Positions 45,178 through 55,203 of a DNA stretch of 64,000 nucleotides are shown here, in pieces; positions within the stretch are counted from its first letter, which is position 1, and every line of letters begins with the position of its first letter. The DNA is from Patella vulgata (lineage: Eukaryota > Mollusca > Gastropoda > Patellidae): assembly GCF_932274485.2 (NCBI RefSeq), contig NC_065882.2, forward strand, positions 80,936,767-81,000,766, written 5' to 3'. The notes beneath the pieces are model-generated. The model was given only the letters and a program-made list of their open reading frames with translations. It did not search any database and was not told the origin of the DNA. A program made the translations under genes and the position numbers.

Positions 45178-48100
45178 AAACCCCCTTGACACAAACGAGG
45201 TCATTTTGGGACTAACACATGGTTCAATTTTATTTCAATAATTTGCCTGTGCGTAGGGGTCTTTAGCAGTGGGAGCAGGGAGAGAGTTTAATGTCCACTT
45301 GACATAAACTAGGTTATTTCAGGACTAACATGGTCCGTGAGAGGAAACTCAAGGTCCTGGTGAAAACCCACGAGGTTTGACAGGTGACCCTACTCCTGGT
45401 CACATACAACCGGGGTATTGAAACAATGCCAGTTGACTGAATGACAGACCTTATGATACAATGCACATGCGCTAACCATTCAGCCACCCCCCCCTCCCTT
45501 CCCAAAGTGAACAGTGAGGTACAATACTTTTTCAATTATTCCACTTCAAATAGTGTCCTCATGTTTTTTCTGGACCTCACGATATAGCTGAGACAATCAA
45601 ATATGAACATGTCTATGAAACCATTGACTTATGCAGAATATTGGCTTTTAAAGATGGACAAATTTACTTACTTTATCTATGAGCAATAACTCCTTGCTAC
45701 CATCTAAAATACACAGTAGATTATTTAACGGGTCACGATGTAACACGGAACTCGTACCACCGCTACTAAACCATAAAACTACGTCATGTATAGAACGTTC
45801 AAAACCTCCACACTGGAGAGTCAATGGCAACATCATATCATCTGAAACCATAAAAATAATTTTTCAAAGGAGGAAATAAAATCACTTTTAATATTTTTTT
45901 GTAAAATTTTAAACACGGATAAAAAATCCTAAATTGTGTATCTGTTTAGTTGAAGCAGATCATCAAACTAAGTCATGGCAAACCCTACAACAAACATCTA
46001 CACCAAGTTTGAACATTTAAACAATCTACCGCAATTACATGTAGAAGCAGAGTTACATACTAAACCTAGACTGTCTGTCTACAGTAAACTCTGCTAGAGA
46101 ACAGACACTAAGCTAGTTCACCGACATTTTGACATTTATAGTCCTAAATGTACATATGTTGTCCAAGTAGAAAATAGTTACGATACCTCAATAAGATCTA
46201 CACAAAGTTTGAACATTCTATATATTTATGACCTCATACTATAGCCAGTAATTTATATGACAAATAAATGGTTTAAAGGGGTATTATGGTTGATTAGATA
46301 AAGAGTTGACAGTTCTTGCTTTAATAGTTATCCATTTTTACGTTTAATCATTCTTCACAAAATGCATTCCAATCCACTAAATATCACACTCTAGTGATGG
46401 CATCGAGAGTTGATTAAGGTCTGGATAAGTTAATTAATGTCTAATTAATAATTTATATAACATTTCAGAAGGACCTGTAATAGGCAGATTTAGCTCTTGC
46501 ATAATGTATGTTTAAACTAAATCTGCCCATTGCAGGTCTTTCTTTATGCCTGAAAAGTTTTCTGAAGTATTAATTACACATTAATTAACTAATCCAGGCC
46601 ATAATCAACTCGCGATGGTATCAGATTTCATCGATATTATAACCGTGCAGGTTATAGTAGTTATATGTTATAATTTAAATCTTGAATATTTAAGATAATA
46701 TATTATTAATTTTAAAAGTGAAAGCCTTCAAATTGAATTTATTTAAACTCTCAGGACAATAACTATTCTATTCCTTTAAAACATTAATTGTATGTGTGCT
46801 ATTAAAAGGTGACTAGCCAAGGGTGAAATGTTATGTAATCCTAATGACATATTAATTTATTATAATCCCTTATTGTTTATAAAATACTGTTATAGATAGA
46901 AAGTAACTGACAATATGGCCTGTCTGGTGAACATGTCAATTGTATGATTAATCTATTAATTGTTTTATTTACCATCGTTTTATTTCTTATATTGTACATT
47001 ATTACATCAATGCTTATTTATGTCAACACTTGATCTAGCCAAGTGATTAGAAGTAATTCCATATAAATATGTGGTTGTACATGTACTTGATACGTCAGTC
47101 ATTTAGGTCTATCCGAATTAGTAGCATAAGGTACTAGTCGGTTATCCGTGGTCCTGTAAGTGTATGTAGATAATTGTTATTATAAGTTTCCAGTATTAAA
47201 GAATTGAAGAACCATTCCAGACTCTTGTAATATCTGACGGACCTCACGGTCACAATATTAAATAGATTAGAATGGTTCAGCGATACTTTGATTTAAACAA
47301 ATATCGAGGACCGAGACTTAGCTTCGATCAACCAGTACGGTGGTTGAAATTATTGCACACGTCTGTCAAACCTTCAAAGGCTAATATCTTCGATTGCAAT
47401 AAAGTAATTTGAATGAAATTTTCAAATTATTCATTTTACATCATCTACTTTTAGCAAGAATGGCTAGTTATTTATCTAAATCTTACATAATGTATGTTTA
47501 AGATACAATGTACATTTAGCAACTGAATGAGCTAACACATGACCCAGTTCACTCAGTTTGAAATTGTTAATACATTGTATATTCATTCTTTATTATTATC
47601 TATATTTAAACTATTATAGCCCTGCAAGTAGAACCTCAAACACTTTATCTAAATTTGACATACATGTGACACATCCTTAACAGGACATCCTGCTCTCTCA
47701 AATTTCAGAGAATTGAGGACATACATAACTTACATTATACAAGCAACGAAACATTTGATACAAAGTACAATTTTGTGGATATATAATTACTGAGTTTAAT
47801 ACTACTAAGCAACATTTCGACGAGGATACTTAGTATTAAGCTCAGTACATGTAATTGTGTATCCATAAAATTGGACCTTGTGTATATTATAATATGTTCA
47901 ATTACTAAATGCCAATCAAAGAAACATTTAATAACTGAAATTAAAAATCTAGAATCATTTTACCTTTCATTTTCTGTGTAATACTATCAATGAGATAAAC
48001 TGGCTTCTTGCGGTAAATGTCCAAAAATTCATCAAGACTCAGCTTTACAGATTCTTTTAAACGATTCTCTTTCTTTTGGCTTTCAACTTTCATCTTTTCA

Positions 48101-51100
48101 CTTCCAAAATTAGATCTACAAAAATGTTAGGAAACTAAAAGTAAGCGACAGAACTCCAGAAAGTATTTTGGGTAGATATGGGGGTTGAAATGAAATGAAA
48201 TGGAGTTTAACGTCCTACTGTTCTGTTCCTAACCTGGGCTAATGAAGACGGGCATACGCCATACATGTACAGTGTGCTATGAGGGAAATTCTGGCCGGGC
48301 AGCGGCACTACGGCCTACTCTTATATCGAATTCCAACTGCCAAGGGATCTTTTACGTGCACGCCAATGTGTACATGGGACCTCGGTTTTTCGTCCCATCC
48401 GAACGACTAGACAGCTTTCCTTGTCAGCCCCTCCGTCCTGCATCACTGACAAGGGAGAACCACGCCGGAAAATCTGGATGAACTTTCTTGGCCAATGCAG
48501 GGATCGAACACCCGACCTCCAGGCTAGCGAGCTAGCATCTTACCCCCTTAGCCACGTGATCCCTAGATATGGTGGTTGAGTTTGTTGGGTAGATATGGGG
48601 GTTGAGTTTGTTGGGTAGATATGGTGGTTGAGTTTGTTGGGTGTTACTAGATAAATAGAAATCTCATGGTTTAGGTTTTTTCTATTATTAATTTAAACCA
48701 GCGGCGGCCAGGCAGGATACGCCCACATTTTCGAGAGATGGATAAAGAACAAGCTAACAAGAAAGTGATTTTTCCTAAAATCAAGAGCCATAATTCAGGA
48801 AATTACAATTCGATATGCGCATATATCGAAAGGAACTGAACGAACGGCAGCCATTTTGTCTGTCAATTTTCAGTCGTACTCGGGGTGTAACGGTGATATA
48901 ATAATACGTTTTTTTAAATCGGATAAAAATTATGACCTCTATAGGATCCACAAGCTAAAAACGCAATTTTTCGTACAATCAGGGGCCACAATTCAGGAAG
49001 TTAAGGTCCGATATGTGCGAATATCGAAAGGAACCAAGATCTTTGGGTTATAAACTTACATTTCAAGTTTCAACAAAATCGGATAAAAATTGTGACCTCT
49101 ATAGGGTCCACAACCTTGATATACCATTTTCTTACGCTATTTGAGAACATGAAAATGTGGGCGTATAAAAAGTAGCTATAATAAAAAAAACTTCATACTG
49201 GTGCAAACTGGTTTCTGAATATGAATACGAAAAATGGGTCAAGTGTCTTTCTTGGAAAATGTGTGATCTTGCATTTTATTTTTCTAAGGATAGATTGAAG
49301 TTGATAACTGAAAATAAAGACCTGTATTTGTTTTTATGTTCCTTAAACTAAACATACATTATGCAATAGCTAAATCTGCCTATTGCAGGTCTTTCTTTAG
49401 GCCTGAAATGTTTTCTAAATTATTCATTAGACATTAATGAACTTATCCAGGACGTAATCAACTCTCGATAGCATCAGTTTTCTCTGATATTAAATAGATT
49501 AGAACGGTTCAGCCATATTTTGATTTAATTTAAAAATGGAGGAGGGAGACTTAGCTTCAACAACCAGTACGGTGGTTGAAATTATTGCACACGTCTTGTC
49601 AAACCTTCAAAGGCTAATATCTTCGCTTGCAATAGAGTAATTTGAATGAAATTTTCAAATTATTCATTTTACATTATCTATTTTCGAACTATTATAGCAA
49701 AAAAAGGCAAGCTCGTTATCTAAACCTTACATAATGTATCTTTAATTCAAACACCCATTACTGTTGTGTGATTAAATCATATATATTCTATGTAAGCTGT
49801 AACTATATATGTTGGCTATAGCAAATGATTTGCTTTGTCTTGTATTAAAGAAATGTAGGGCCTAGTAATAACAATAATAATGCCTTTCTCATATAGGCCT
49901 ACCAGTCACAACGAAATAGAAATAACAACAGAGAAAACTCAAAAAGTATGTAGCAATTTATTTATAAAATAGCAGAGGCATATCGATAGTCCTACTTATA
50001 AAAGAATACAATTATTCATTCATTCATGTCACTTATTACATGTACCATAATCACACCCAACAACGGAATAATATGTGTGCTATTTCTTATCTTATGTTAA
50101 AAATTTATTTTACAGTATGGCAAAGGATATTCGCTACTTGGATGATAATGAGTAATTTGCTGACTAACAGAGTGAGAGAGAAATGGGGTTTAATGTCCAC
50201 TCGACACAAACTAGGTCATTTTGGGACTAACATATTGTCTTAATCATATTTCAATAATTCTCTTGCGCGTAGGGGTCTTTAACAGTGGGAGGAAACCGGA
50301 GGACCAGGAGAAAACCCAAAAGGTTGGACAGTCGACCCTACTCCTCGTCACGTACATGTACAATTGGCTATTCGAAACCACGCCAGTTGACTCAATGACA
50401 GACCTTACGATACAGCTCGCACATGCTAACCATTAGGCCATCCAACCCCCCCATTGCTGTTAACAACCAAAAGCTTCATCAAAGCCTAGAAAATTGAACA
50501 ATTCGCATTTATGCTATTTCTATTAAAAACTTTGACACATACTTATGGAAACACAGCTACTGTTTCGAACAGTGTTCTCTTAACATTATCAAGCCCAAAT
50601 AAGTAAGTATATCGGTACCGGTAGATGTTTTTTTCCCATAAGTATGTGTTATAGTTTATTCAATTATTGCTCTATCCAGTTAATAAATGCCTCTAAAAGT
50701 TTAAAAAAGATTATTTCTTTGGCAGATTCACTTCTTGGAAGAAAACCGTATGATGATGAATATAACAATGGGATTATTGTTAAGATCAATTGGCGAGTAT
50801 CTGCCAAAACTATTTGCCTTGCTCTTGGATATTTGTCAGCTTGTTGTGATTCACTAAACACACTCCAAATTCCAGATGTATAGGCTCTAGGTTGGCTACA
50901 AATGATCTTAAATCAATAATTTTAGTGTTCTGAATGTGAAATATAATTTTCTACAAAATGATTAATAACTATAGAGAGGAATGGGGTTTAATTTCGGGGT
51001 TGGACTGCGACCCAATCCTTGTCATGATTGTACATGGGGTTTAATGTCCAATCGACACAAACTAGGTCCTTTCGAGAATAACAAGGTTGGGCAGCGACCA

Positions 51101-51554
51101 TACTGCTTGTCATGTATGAACATGTACAAGCGGAAAACCAAAACCACGCCACTTGGCTAAAAAAGTCAAGAAGTCAAGGCTTAAGACTGAAGAAAAGGTA
51201 TGAAAGGAAAAGGAAAACAAAAACAGACCCAAACTATGACAAACTAGTCAATAAAAGAAAAAAAAAAATAGAATTTATTTCTACTTGCCTGAGGTAATCA
51301 TCGTCCTTCCAGTTCAAATAAGCAGGAAACTCGACATCTTCTAACACGGATTTCATAATCAAGGGAATCCCTGGCTTCATAAAATGCTCATAGAAAACGC
51401 CTGGGCTCGAAAATTTCCCAATCAAATCACAGCCTGCATCGGGAGGCGTGTGTTGTCCTAACGGGACACTTTCGATGCCAAGTATTACTTGAAGTAAATA
51501 CAGAATCAAAAAAACAAACGTACGATCGACGAAAAATGTCCTTGAGGACGCCAT
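41735..51554 (-). CDS. ER-lumen JmjC-domain protein with EF-hand and KDEL, seven exons
   Basis: Exons (coding, minus strand): 51554-51289, 48115-47964, 45841-45672, 44617-44457, 43329-43165, 42571-42481, 41956-41735. The sum is 1227 nt, 408 residues, with all phases fitting. Introns 2-6 have GT donors; intron 1 uses AG|GCAAGT, a GC donor. The N terminus is a signal peptide (TFVFLILYLLQVILG). The JmjC domain has the iron ligands H174 and D176 (VLHRDPLNN) and H253 (WYHQIRSNGRRNMAVNYWI), so it is probably an active 2-oxoglutarate/Fe(II) oxygenase, hydroxylase or demethylase type. An EF-hand loop (NLDRDTYLTWEE, 341-352) precedes an acidic tail ending KDEL (405-408), the ER retrieval signal. It should therefore act in the ER lumen, perhaps on secretory-pathway proteins, with calcium input. 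The substrate is unknown and I cannot name an ortholog. Introns are full of SINEs. Confidence 0.88.
41988..42240 (-). mobile_element. SINE-1 copy in intron 6 of the JmjC gene
   Basis: Reverse-oriented SINE-1, tail 'agagagagaaatggggtttgacg' and head near 42235. Same orientation as the JmjC gene. Confidence 0.75.
42318..42432 (-). mobile_element. SINE-2 5' fragment in intron 6
   Basis: Reverse-oriented tRNA-like head (GGGGCCACAGTGGTTCAGTG) and adjoining block with CCTTGTCAGTGATGCAG. The 3' half is absent here. Confidence 0.5.
42905..43128 (-). mobile_element. SINE-2 3' fragment in intron 5
   Basis: Reverse-oriented 3' half from 'ggggtttaatgtccc' to 'ccgaacaactagaca'. Confidence 0.6.
44185..44390 (-). 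mobile_element. SINE-1, 5'-truncated, intron 4
   Basis: Reverse-oriented, tail at 44185 ('aaagagaaatggggtttgacatcc'), truncated after the B-box-like region. Confidence 0.7.
44685..44872 (-). mobile_element. SINE-1 copy, diverged, intron 3
   Basis: Reverse-oriented, internally shortened; head 'gaccacccaacccc' at 44870. Confidence 0.6.
45140..45503 (-). mobile_element. Two SINE-1 copies back to back, intron 3
   Basis: A (GA)n tail and SINE-1 3' part at 45140-45278 break off inside the body, and a second copy starts at once at 45279 ('agggagagagtttaatgtccac') and runs to a head at about 45500. One probably inserted in or beside the other. Confidence 0.65.
46382..47488. repeat. Repeat R3, inverted pair, split by an inserted element
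   Basis: 46382-46510 is the reverse complement of the following R3 start (46500-46639), forming a head-to-head palindrome. R3 then continues at 47255-47488 after the insertion at 46640-47254. Confidence 0.7.
46640..47254. mobile_element. Solo-LTR-like insertion (fossil)
   Basis: 615 bp splitting R3 at GATATTA|AATAG; ATATTA is present on both sides (46634-46639 and 47255-47260). The ends are short inverted repeats (ACCGTG against CACGGT). It contains a TATA-like CCATATAAATATG near 47060 and no coding capacity. This best fits a solo LTR of a retroelement; a non-autonomous DNA element is the alternative. Confidence 0.5.
47756..47890. repeat. Fold-back MITE in intron 2
   Basis: Left ACAATTTTGTGGATATATAATTACTGAG and right CTCAGTACATGTAATTGTGTATCCATAAAATTGG pair as arms, then TTTAATACTA pairs with TAGTATTAA. 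About 135 bp. Confidence 0.6.
48190..48566 (-). mobile_element. SINE-2, full length
   Basis: About 377 bp, reverse-oriented. The tRNA-like head at 48566 reads GGGATCACGTGGCTAAGGGG with a B-box-like GGTGTTCGATCCC; a central block about ATCCCTTGGCAGTTGGAATTCG follows; the 3' end is ACGTTAAACTCCATTTCATTTCATTT. It sits in a 31-bp minisatellite (AGATATGGGGGTTGAGTTTGTTGGGT) that makes the flanking duplication ambiguous. It lies in intron 1 of the JmjC gene. Confidence 0.85.
48717..49168 (-). mobile_element. ATACGCCCAC element, reverse copy
   Basis: Bounded by ATACGCCCACATTTTCGAGAG and GAAAATGTGGGCGTAT. Interior matches 53-790 in reverse ('aatcaggggccacaattcagg', 'aaaaattatgacctctatagg'). Two or three internal units. 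Confidence 0.65.
49345..49735 (+). repeat. Dispersed repeat R3, copy 3
   Basis: Closely matches 8660-9045 over its length; non-coding, in intron 1 of the JmjC gene. Confidence 0.65.
49736..50171. other. Intron 1 sequence, nothing recognised
   Basis: No supported gene or repeat. Confidence 0.5.
50172..50452 (-). mobile_element. SINE-1 copy in intron 1
   Basis: Reverse-oriented, near full length; tail 'gagagagaaatggggtttaatg', head at 50452. Confidence 0.8.
50980..51110 (-). mobile_element. SINE-1 fragments, rearranged
   Basis: Two short pieces of the SINE-1 3' end (each 'atggggtttaat...') with the body largely deleted. Confidence 0.45.
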
Positions 51555-52040
51555 AGTTGAAGGCTGATTGTCCCCAGAACGCTTTAGTGTAGTAACATGT
51601 TGGCGATATGAACGACACACCTCAAGTAACGCTATCAAATGAAAAGCCTGCAGCAAATGAAGAGGTCAAATTGCGTCATGAGTCACGCTTCAGCAAAGCC
51701 AAAGTTCAGCTACTCAGATTATTCACTGCAAATCTACAAATTTCCGGTAACCAACGCCATGTCACCGACAATACAATAGCACAAATAAATTCTAACCGTT
51801 CGATAATAACACATCTAACAAATAAATTGAATCATGCCGATTCCGAACGCCACTGCGCCAATTCTCGACCTGTTGGATCGAAATCGTCAATAACCATTTA
51901 TGCAGGCAGCCATTGTCATAATGCATTATGGGAAATTGATGTTGGGCAGTCACGTGACGATATCCAGCCCCAAATTTCCATGCCGATTTATTGTGAATTC
52001 TGCACAATTTTCCAAAGACCTGCCTGCAAACTATTTTAGT
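51555..52040 (-). promoter_or_regulatory. 5' region of the JmjC gene
   Basis: Upstream of the start at 51554, less AT-rich than its surroundings. On the minus strand at about 51914-51933 a CAATTTCCCATAATGCA motif resembles the ZNF143/THAP11-type promoter element (consensus near ACAATTCCCAGNATGC). An open frame on the plus strand here has no recognisable features and is probably chance. Confidence 0.35.
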
Positions 52041-53060
52041 AAGTTGGTGGTAATCAAATATATTTGACAATTTCAAATAAGAAAACATCAAAAGGTTTAT
52101 TTGGGGACAGTTGTGTTAGGGATGGGAACAAATATTTCTCAAGGCAATGCTCAGGGTTCAGACCAATGTTTGATTGAATGTCATGGCCATCTAAATATTC
52201 TCTGCAGAAATTACTGCATGGAATGGAAATTTTGATTTTCCGTTTAAAACCTAAAAATGAAAAGCTCGTTGAATTATGCGGCTGCAGTGTTGGTAAATCA
52301 TTTTATTTCCATGCCTTATATTCATTGGACATGGATTCATTACTCCAAATAATCAGGTGCGTACTATATCAATTTTGTTTGGGGCCCTGATGCACAGGCC
52401 CCTCATACAGCGCCGGATTAACCATTGTTGGGACCTTGAAGATGTGGGGGGCCCCCAACCTAACACAAGTGACCTGAACTTTTGCAGTATTATTCTACAC
52501 ACATTAATGTAACAACCGTAGGCCTACATCAAGCCAAATTTGAAATCGGTCAGTCATAAATAAGGGGGGACCTGTAGAATATCCGCGAAGTAACTGACCG
52601 TAGTTGATTTTTGACGAACGGCAAACAGGGCTGACCTGAATTTAAATGCTTTTTGTTGGAACCAAAAGATGAAATATCGTAAGTAAATAATGTAGTCTAT
52701 ACGGACATTACACATATTATATGCACCAACTTATAAAATAATTATAGTCTAAGGGTTAAACGCGGAAGAATCCGAGTCCAGAAACAAATGTTCCTCGATT
52801 CACCAGCGGGAAAAAAAAAAAATTAAACAAAAGAAAAATGGATAAAAGTCGAAAGGACGATGGGGCATCTCCGGATTGCACCGAATTCTCAAATGTCAAA
52901 CGCAACACAAGCCCAAAATGGATGTAAGGGGCCCCACTGCCCAGTACTTTTAAAATCTGATGCAGAGTCTCTGTGCCTCCAAATTTGAAAGAAGCCAGCA
53001 TCTACGAATGAACTAGCCACATATAAACTTCAGTGTAATTGAGTGCATCCTCCCTATTAC
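52041..53060. other. Intergenic, nothing recognised
   Basis: No supported gene. GGGGCCC-rich bits near 52380-52455 and 52925-52940 could be decayed transposon ends. Confidence 0.4.
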
Positions 53061-53065
53061 CAAAG

Positions 53066-53420
53066 CCACAGTGGCTAAGTGAGTAAGAAGCTGTCTTGCT
53101 ATCCTGTAGGTTGCGAGTTCGCTCCTGGTGTTGGCTGAAAAAGTTCATTAAGGTTTTCTGGCATGGTTTCCCCTTGTCAGTGGTGCAGGACATAGATAGG
53201 GCCTGACAAGCACAGCTGCCTAGTCATTTGGATGGGACAAAAAAACAAGGTCCTGTGTAGGCTACACATTGGCATGCACGTAAAAGATCCTTTGACAGTT
53301 GGAATTCGATATAAGAGAAGGACGTAGCTAGCGCCACTGTCAGGGCAAATTTCCCTCATAGCACACATGGCATATGCCCGTCTTAATCAGCCCAGTCGGA
53401 GCAGAACCGTAGTGCAGCTG
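53066..53420 (+). mobile_element. SINE-2, near full length
   Basis: Head CCACAGTGGCTAAGTGAGTAAG with B-box-like GGTTGCGAGTTCGCTCC, the central 'cacgtaaaagatcc' and 'ggaattcgatataagag' blocks, ending at the 'agcagaaccgta' region. The last bases are lost at the junction with the next copy. Confidence 0.75.
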
Positions 53421-53427
53421 TCTGGGG

Positions 53428-53640
53428 AAAATGAAATAAAATGGGTTTTAACCTCCTACTGTTCTGCTACAACTGGGTTAATGAAGACAGACTTATGCCA
53501 TAAAGTGTGTTATGTGGGAGGGGAAATTTTGCTCTACTGCCTACTCTTATGTTAAATGTTAACCGACTAGGCTAGGGTTCTTTTACGTGCCCACCAATAT
53601 GTACACGGAACGTTGGTTTTATGTTCGATTCGGAAAACTA
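53428..53640 (-). mobile_element. SINE-2, reversed partial copy
   Basis: 3' end first ('aaatgaaataaaatgggttttaacctcctactg'), running to 'gtacacggaacgttgg'. With 53066-53420 it forms a tail-to-tail pair. Confidence 0.65.
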
Positions 53641-54420
53641 TACAGATTACATTTATCAACTGATTGTTTTGAAATTGATATATATGTTGTTGGCATTAGT
53701 GAGGTGAAGAATCCTATATAATTTCAATAATTTCTGTTAATTTCTTCTGGAGTTATGGAACTTATAGCCCTTGTTTCACCTTCTTGCACTTTGTGAACAC
53801 CCTAACGACTAAAGGTATCATCCGATAGGCCTATGTATTAGATTTACATTCATTATTTGAATTAGTAACCTAAAGAATCCTATTGAATTTCACCAGTACT
53901 TCTAGAGTTGTGGCCTTGTTTCACTTTGGTCAACCTTGTCAATGCTTGAATGACAAAGACAAAACTTATCATCCAATCGGTATGAAATTGATATGCATCA
54001 TTTGAATTAGTGAAATGAAGAAGTCTATTGAATTTCAGCAATTTCAGTCAATTACGCCTAGAGTTATGGCACTTGTCCTACTTAGTTGGACCTTTTGAAT
54101 GTTCAAATGACAAAAGTTATCATCCGATATGTATGAAATTTATATGCATCATTTAAATTAAAACGAAATAGCCTTTCGAATTTCAACAATTTACATGTAC
54201 ATGTATGTAAATTACTTGCAGATATAAAGGCCCTTGTTCCAGTATGTAGATCCATGTGAACTCTCAAACAATGAAAATTATAATCTGATCTGTATGAAAT
54301 TTCTTGTAAATGCCCACAATTACCTATACAAAAGAATAAATATGCAACAACACTTGTTAACCGCTCGGATAATTTAGCTGCTGTGGGCGTATGTTTTGTT
54401 GCTTGGCAACCTATCTTTTT
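53641..54420 (+). repeat. Diverged copies of the 151-bp unit, with the element's right end
   Basis: About four diverged units ('gttatggcacttgtcc', 'gacaaaagttatcatccgat') end with GCTGCTGTGGGCGTATG and 'ttgcttggcaacc', the same right terminus as 56690-56725. The left end was lost or replaced at the SINE-2 pair. Confidence 0.65.
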
Positions 54421-54593
54421 TTTGTTTTCGGTCACAGGTTAGACATTTTATTACGATAAAAGACTTGGAGAAAAGGTGACATATTCCCATTTTATCAAAA
54501 TCCTATCTGCTTCCTCCTTGACACTAAAACTTATTAGGTCTATTTCAGTAGGTTTGTGTTAGGCCTACCTAATAGGCTCATAAAAAAAGGGGG

Positions 54594-55112
54594 TGTTGGA
54601 TGGCCGAATGGTTAGCACGTGCACGCTGTATCATAAGATCTGTCATTGAGTCATCTGGAGTGCTTTCGATTCCCTGGCCCCGAGTTCACAAAGCATTCTC
54701 AGACTTACATTAAGTATTTACTCAACTTTCAATCACTGTTTATGAGAAATATCTTTGATCCAGAAACACAAAACTTTGCACATAGTTTTAAATGATGTAT
54801 TTGATATATTAAAAGAACAACAGTTTTATAAAAGGCTATATTTTAGTTCAAATAAGGCGAACAATTTTGAGTAAATTCTTAACTTAAGTCTGAGAATGTT
54901 TTGTGTACTCGGGGCCTGGTTGTACGTGACAAGGAGTAGGATCGCCTGTCCAACCTCGTGGATTTTCTCCGGGTCCTCCATTTTTCTTCCCACTGCTAAA
55001 TACCCCTACGCATAATCGAATTATTGAAATAAAATTGAACCATATGTGTTAGTCCTCAAAAGACCTAGTAGGTGTTGAGTGGACATTAAACCCCACCTCT
55101 CTGTTTCTCTTT
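54594..55112 (+). mobile_element. SINE-1, split by a MITE
   Basis: Head GTTGGATGGCCGAATGGTTAG at 54598 and the first half to 54677; the second half resumes at 54915 and ends GTGGACATTAAACCCC at about 55095 plus a (CT)n tail. The interruption is the MITE at 54678-54914. Confidence 0.85.
54678..54914. mobile_element. 237-bp MITE inside a SINE, 5-bp duplication
   Basis: Inverted repeats of about 50 bp start CCCCGAGTTCACAAAGCATT (left) and CCCCGAGTACACAAAACATT (right, reverse complemented) and share CTCAGACTTA. CCTGG flanks both sides (54673-54677 and 54915-54919); intact SINE-1 copies read through with one CCCGG, the empty site. Confidence 0.85.
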
Positions 55113-55203
55113 CTGTCTCTCCATGAATAAAGAAAAACATGCTTCGATCTAAAAAAGAAAGGGATTATTCAAAAATCTTTATTGAATCTACCTAAGTATT
55201 TTT

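Noticed and set aside
51608-52039. 143-codon plus-strand frame divergent from the JmjC gene
   Set aside because: No recognisable domain or codon pattern; it overlaps the JmjC 5' region and a bidirectional gene is not supported.
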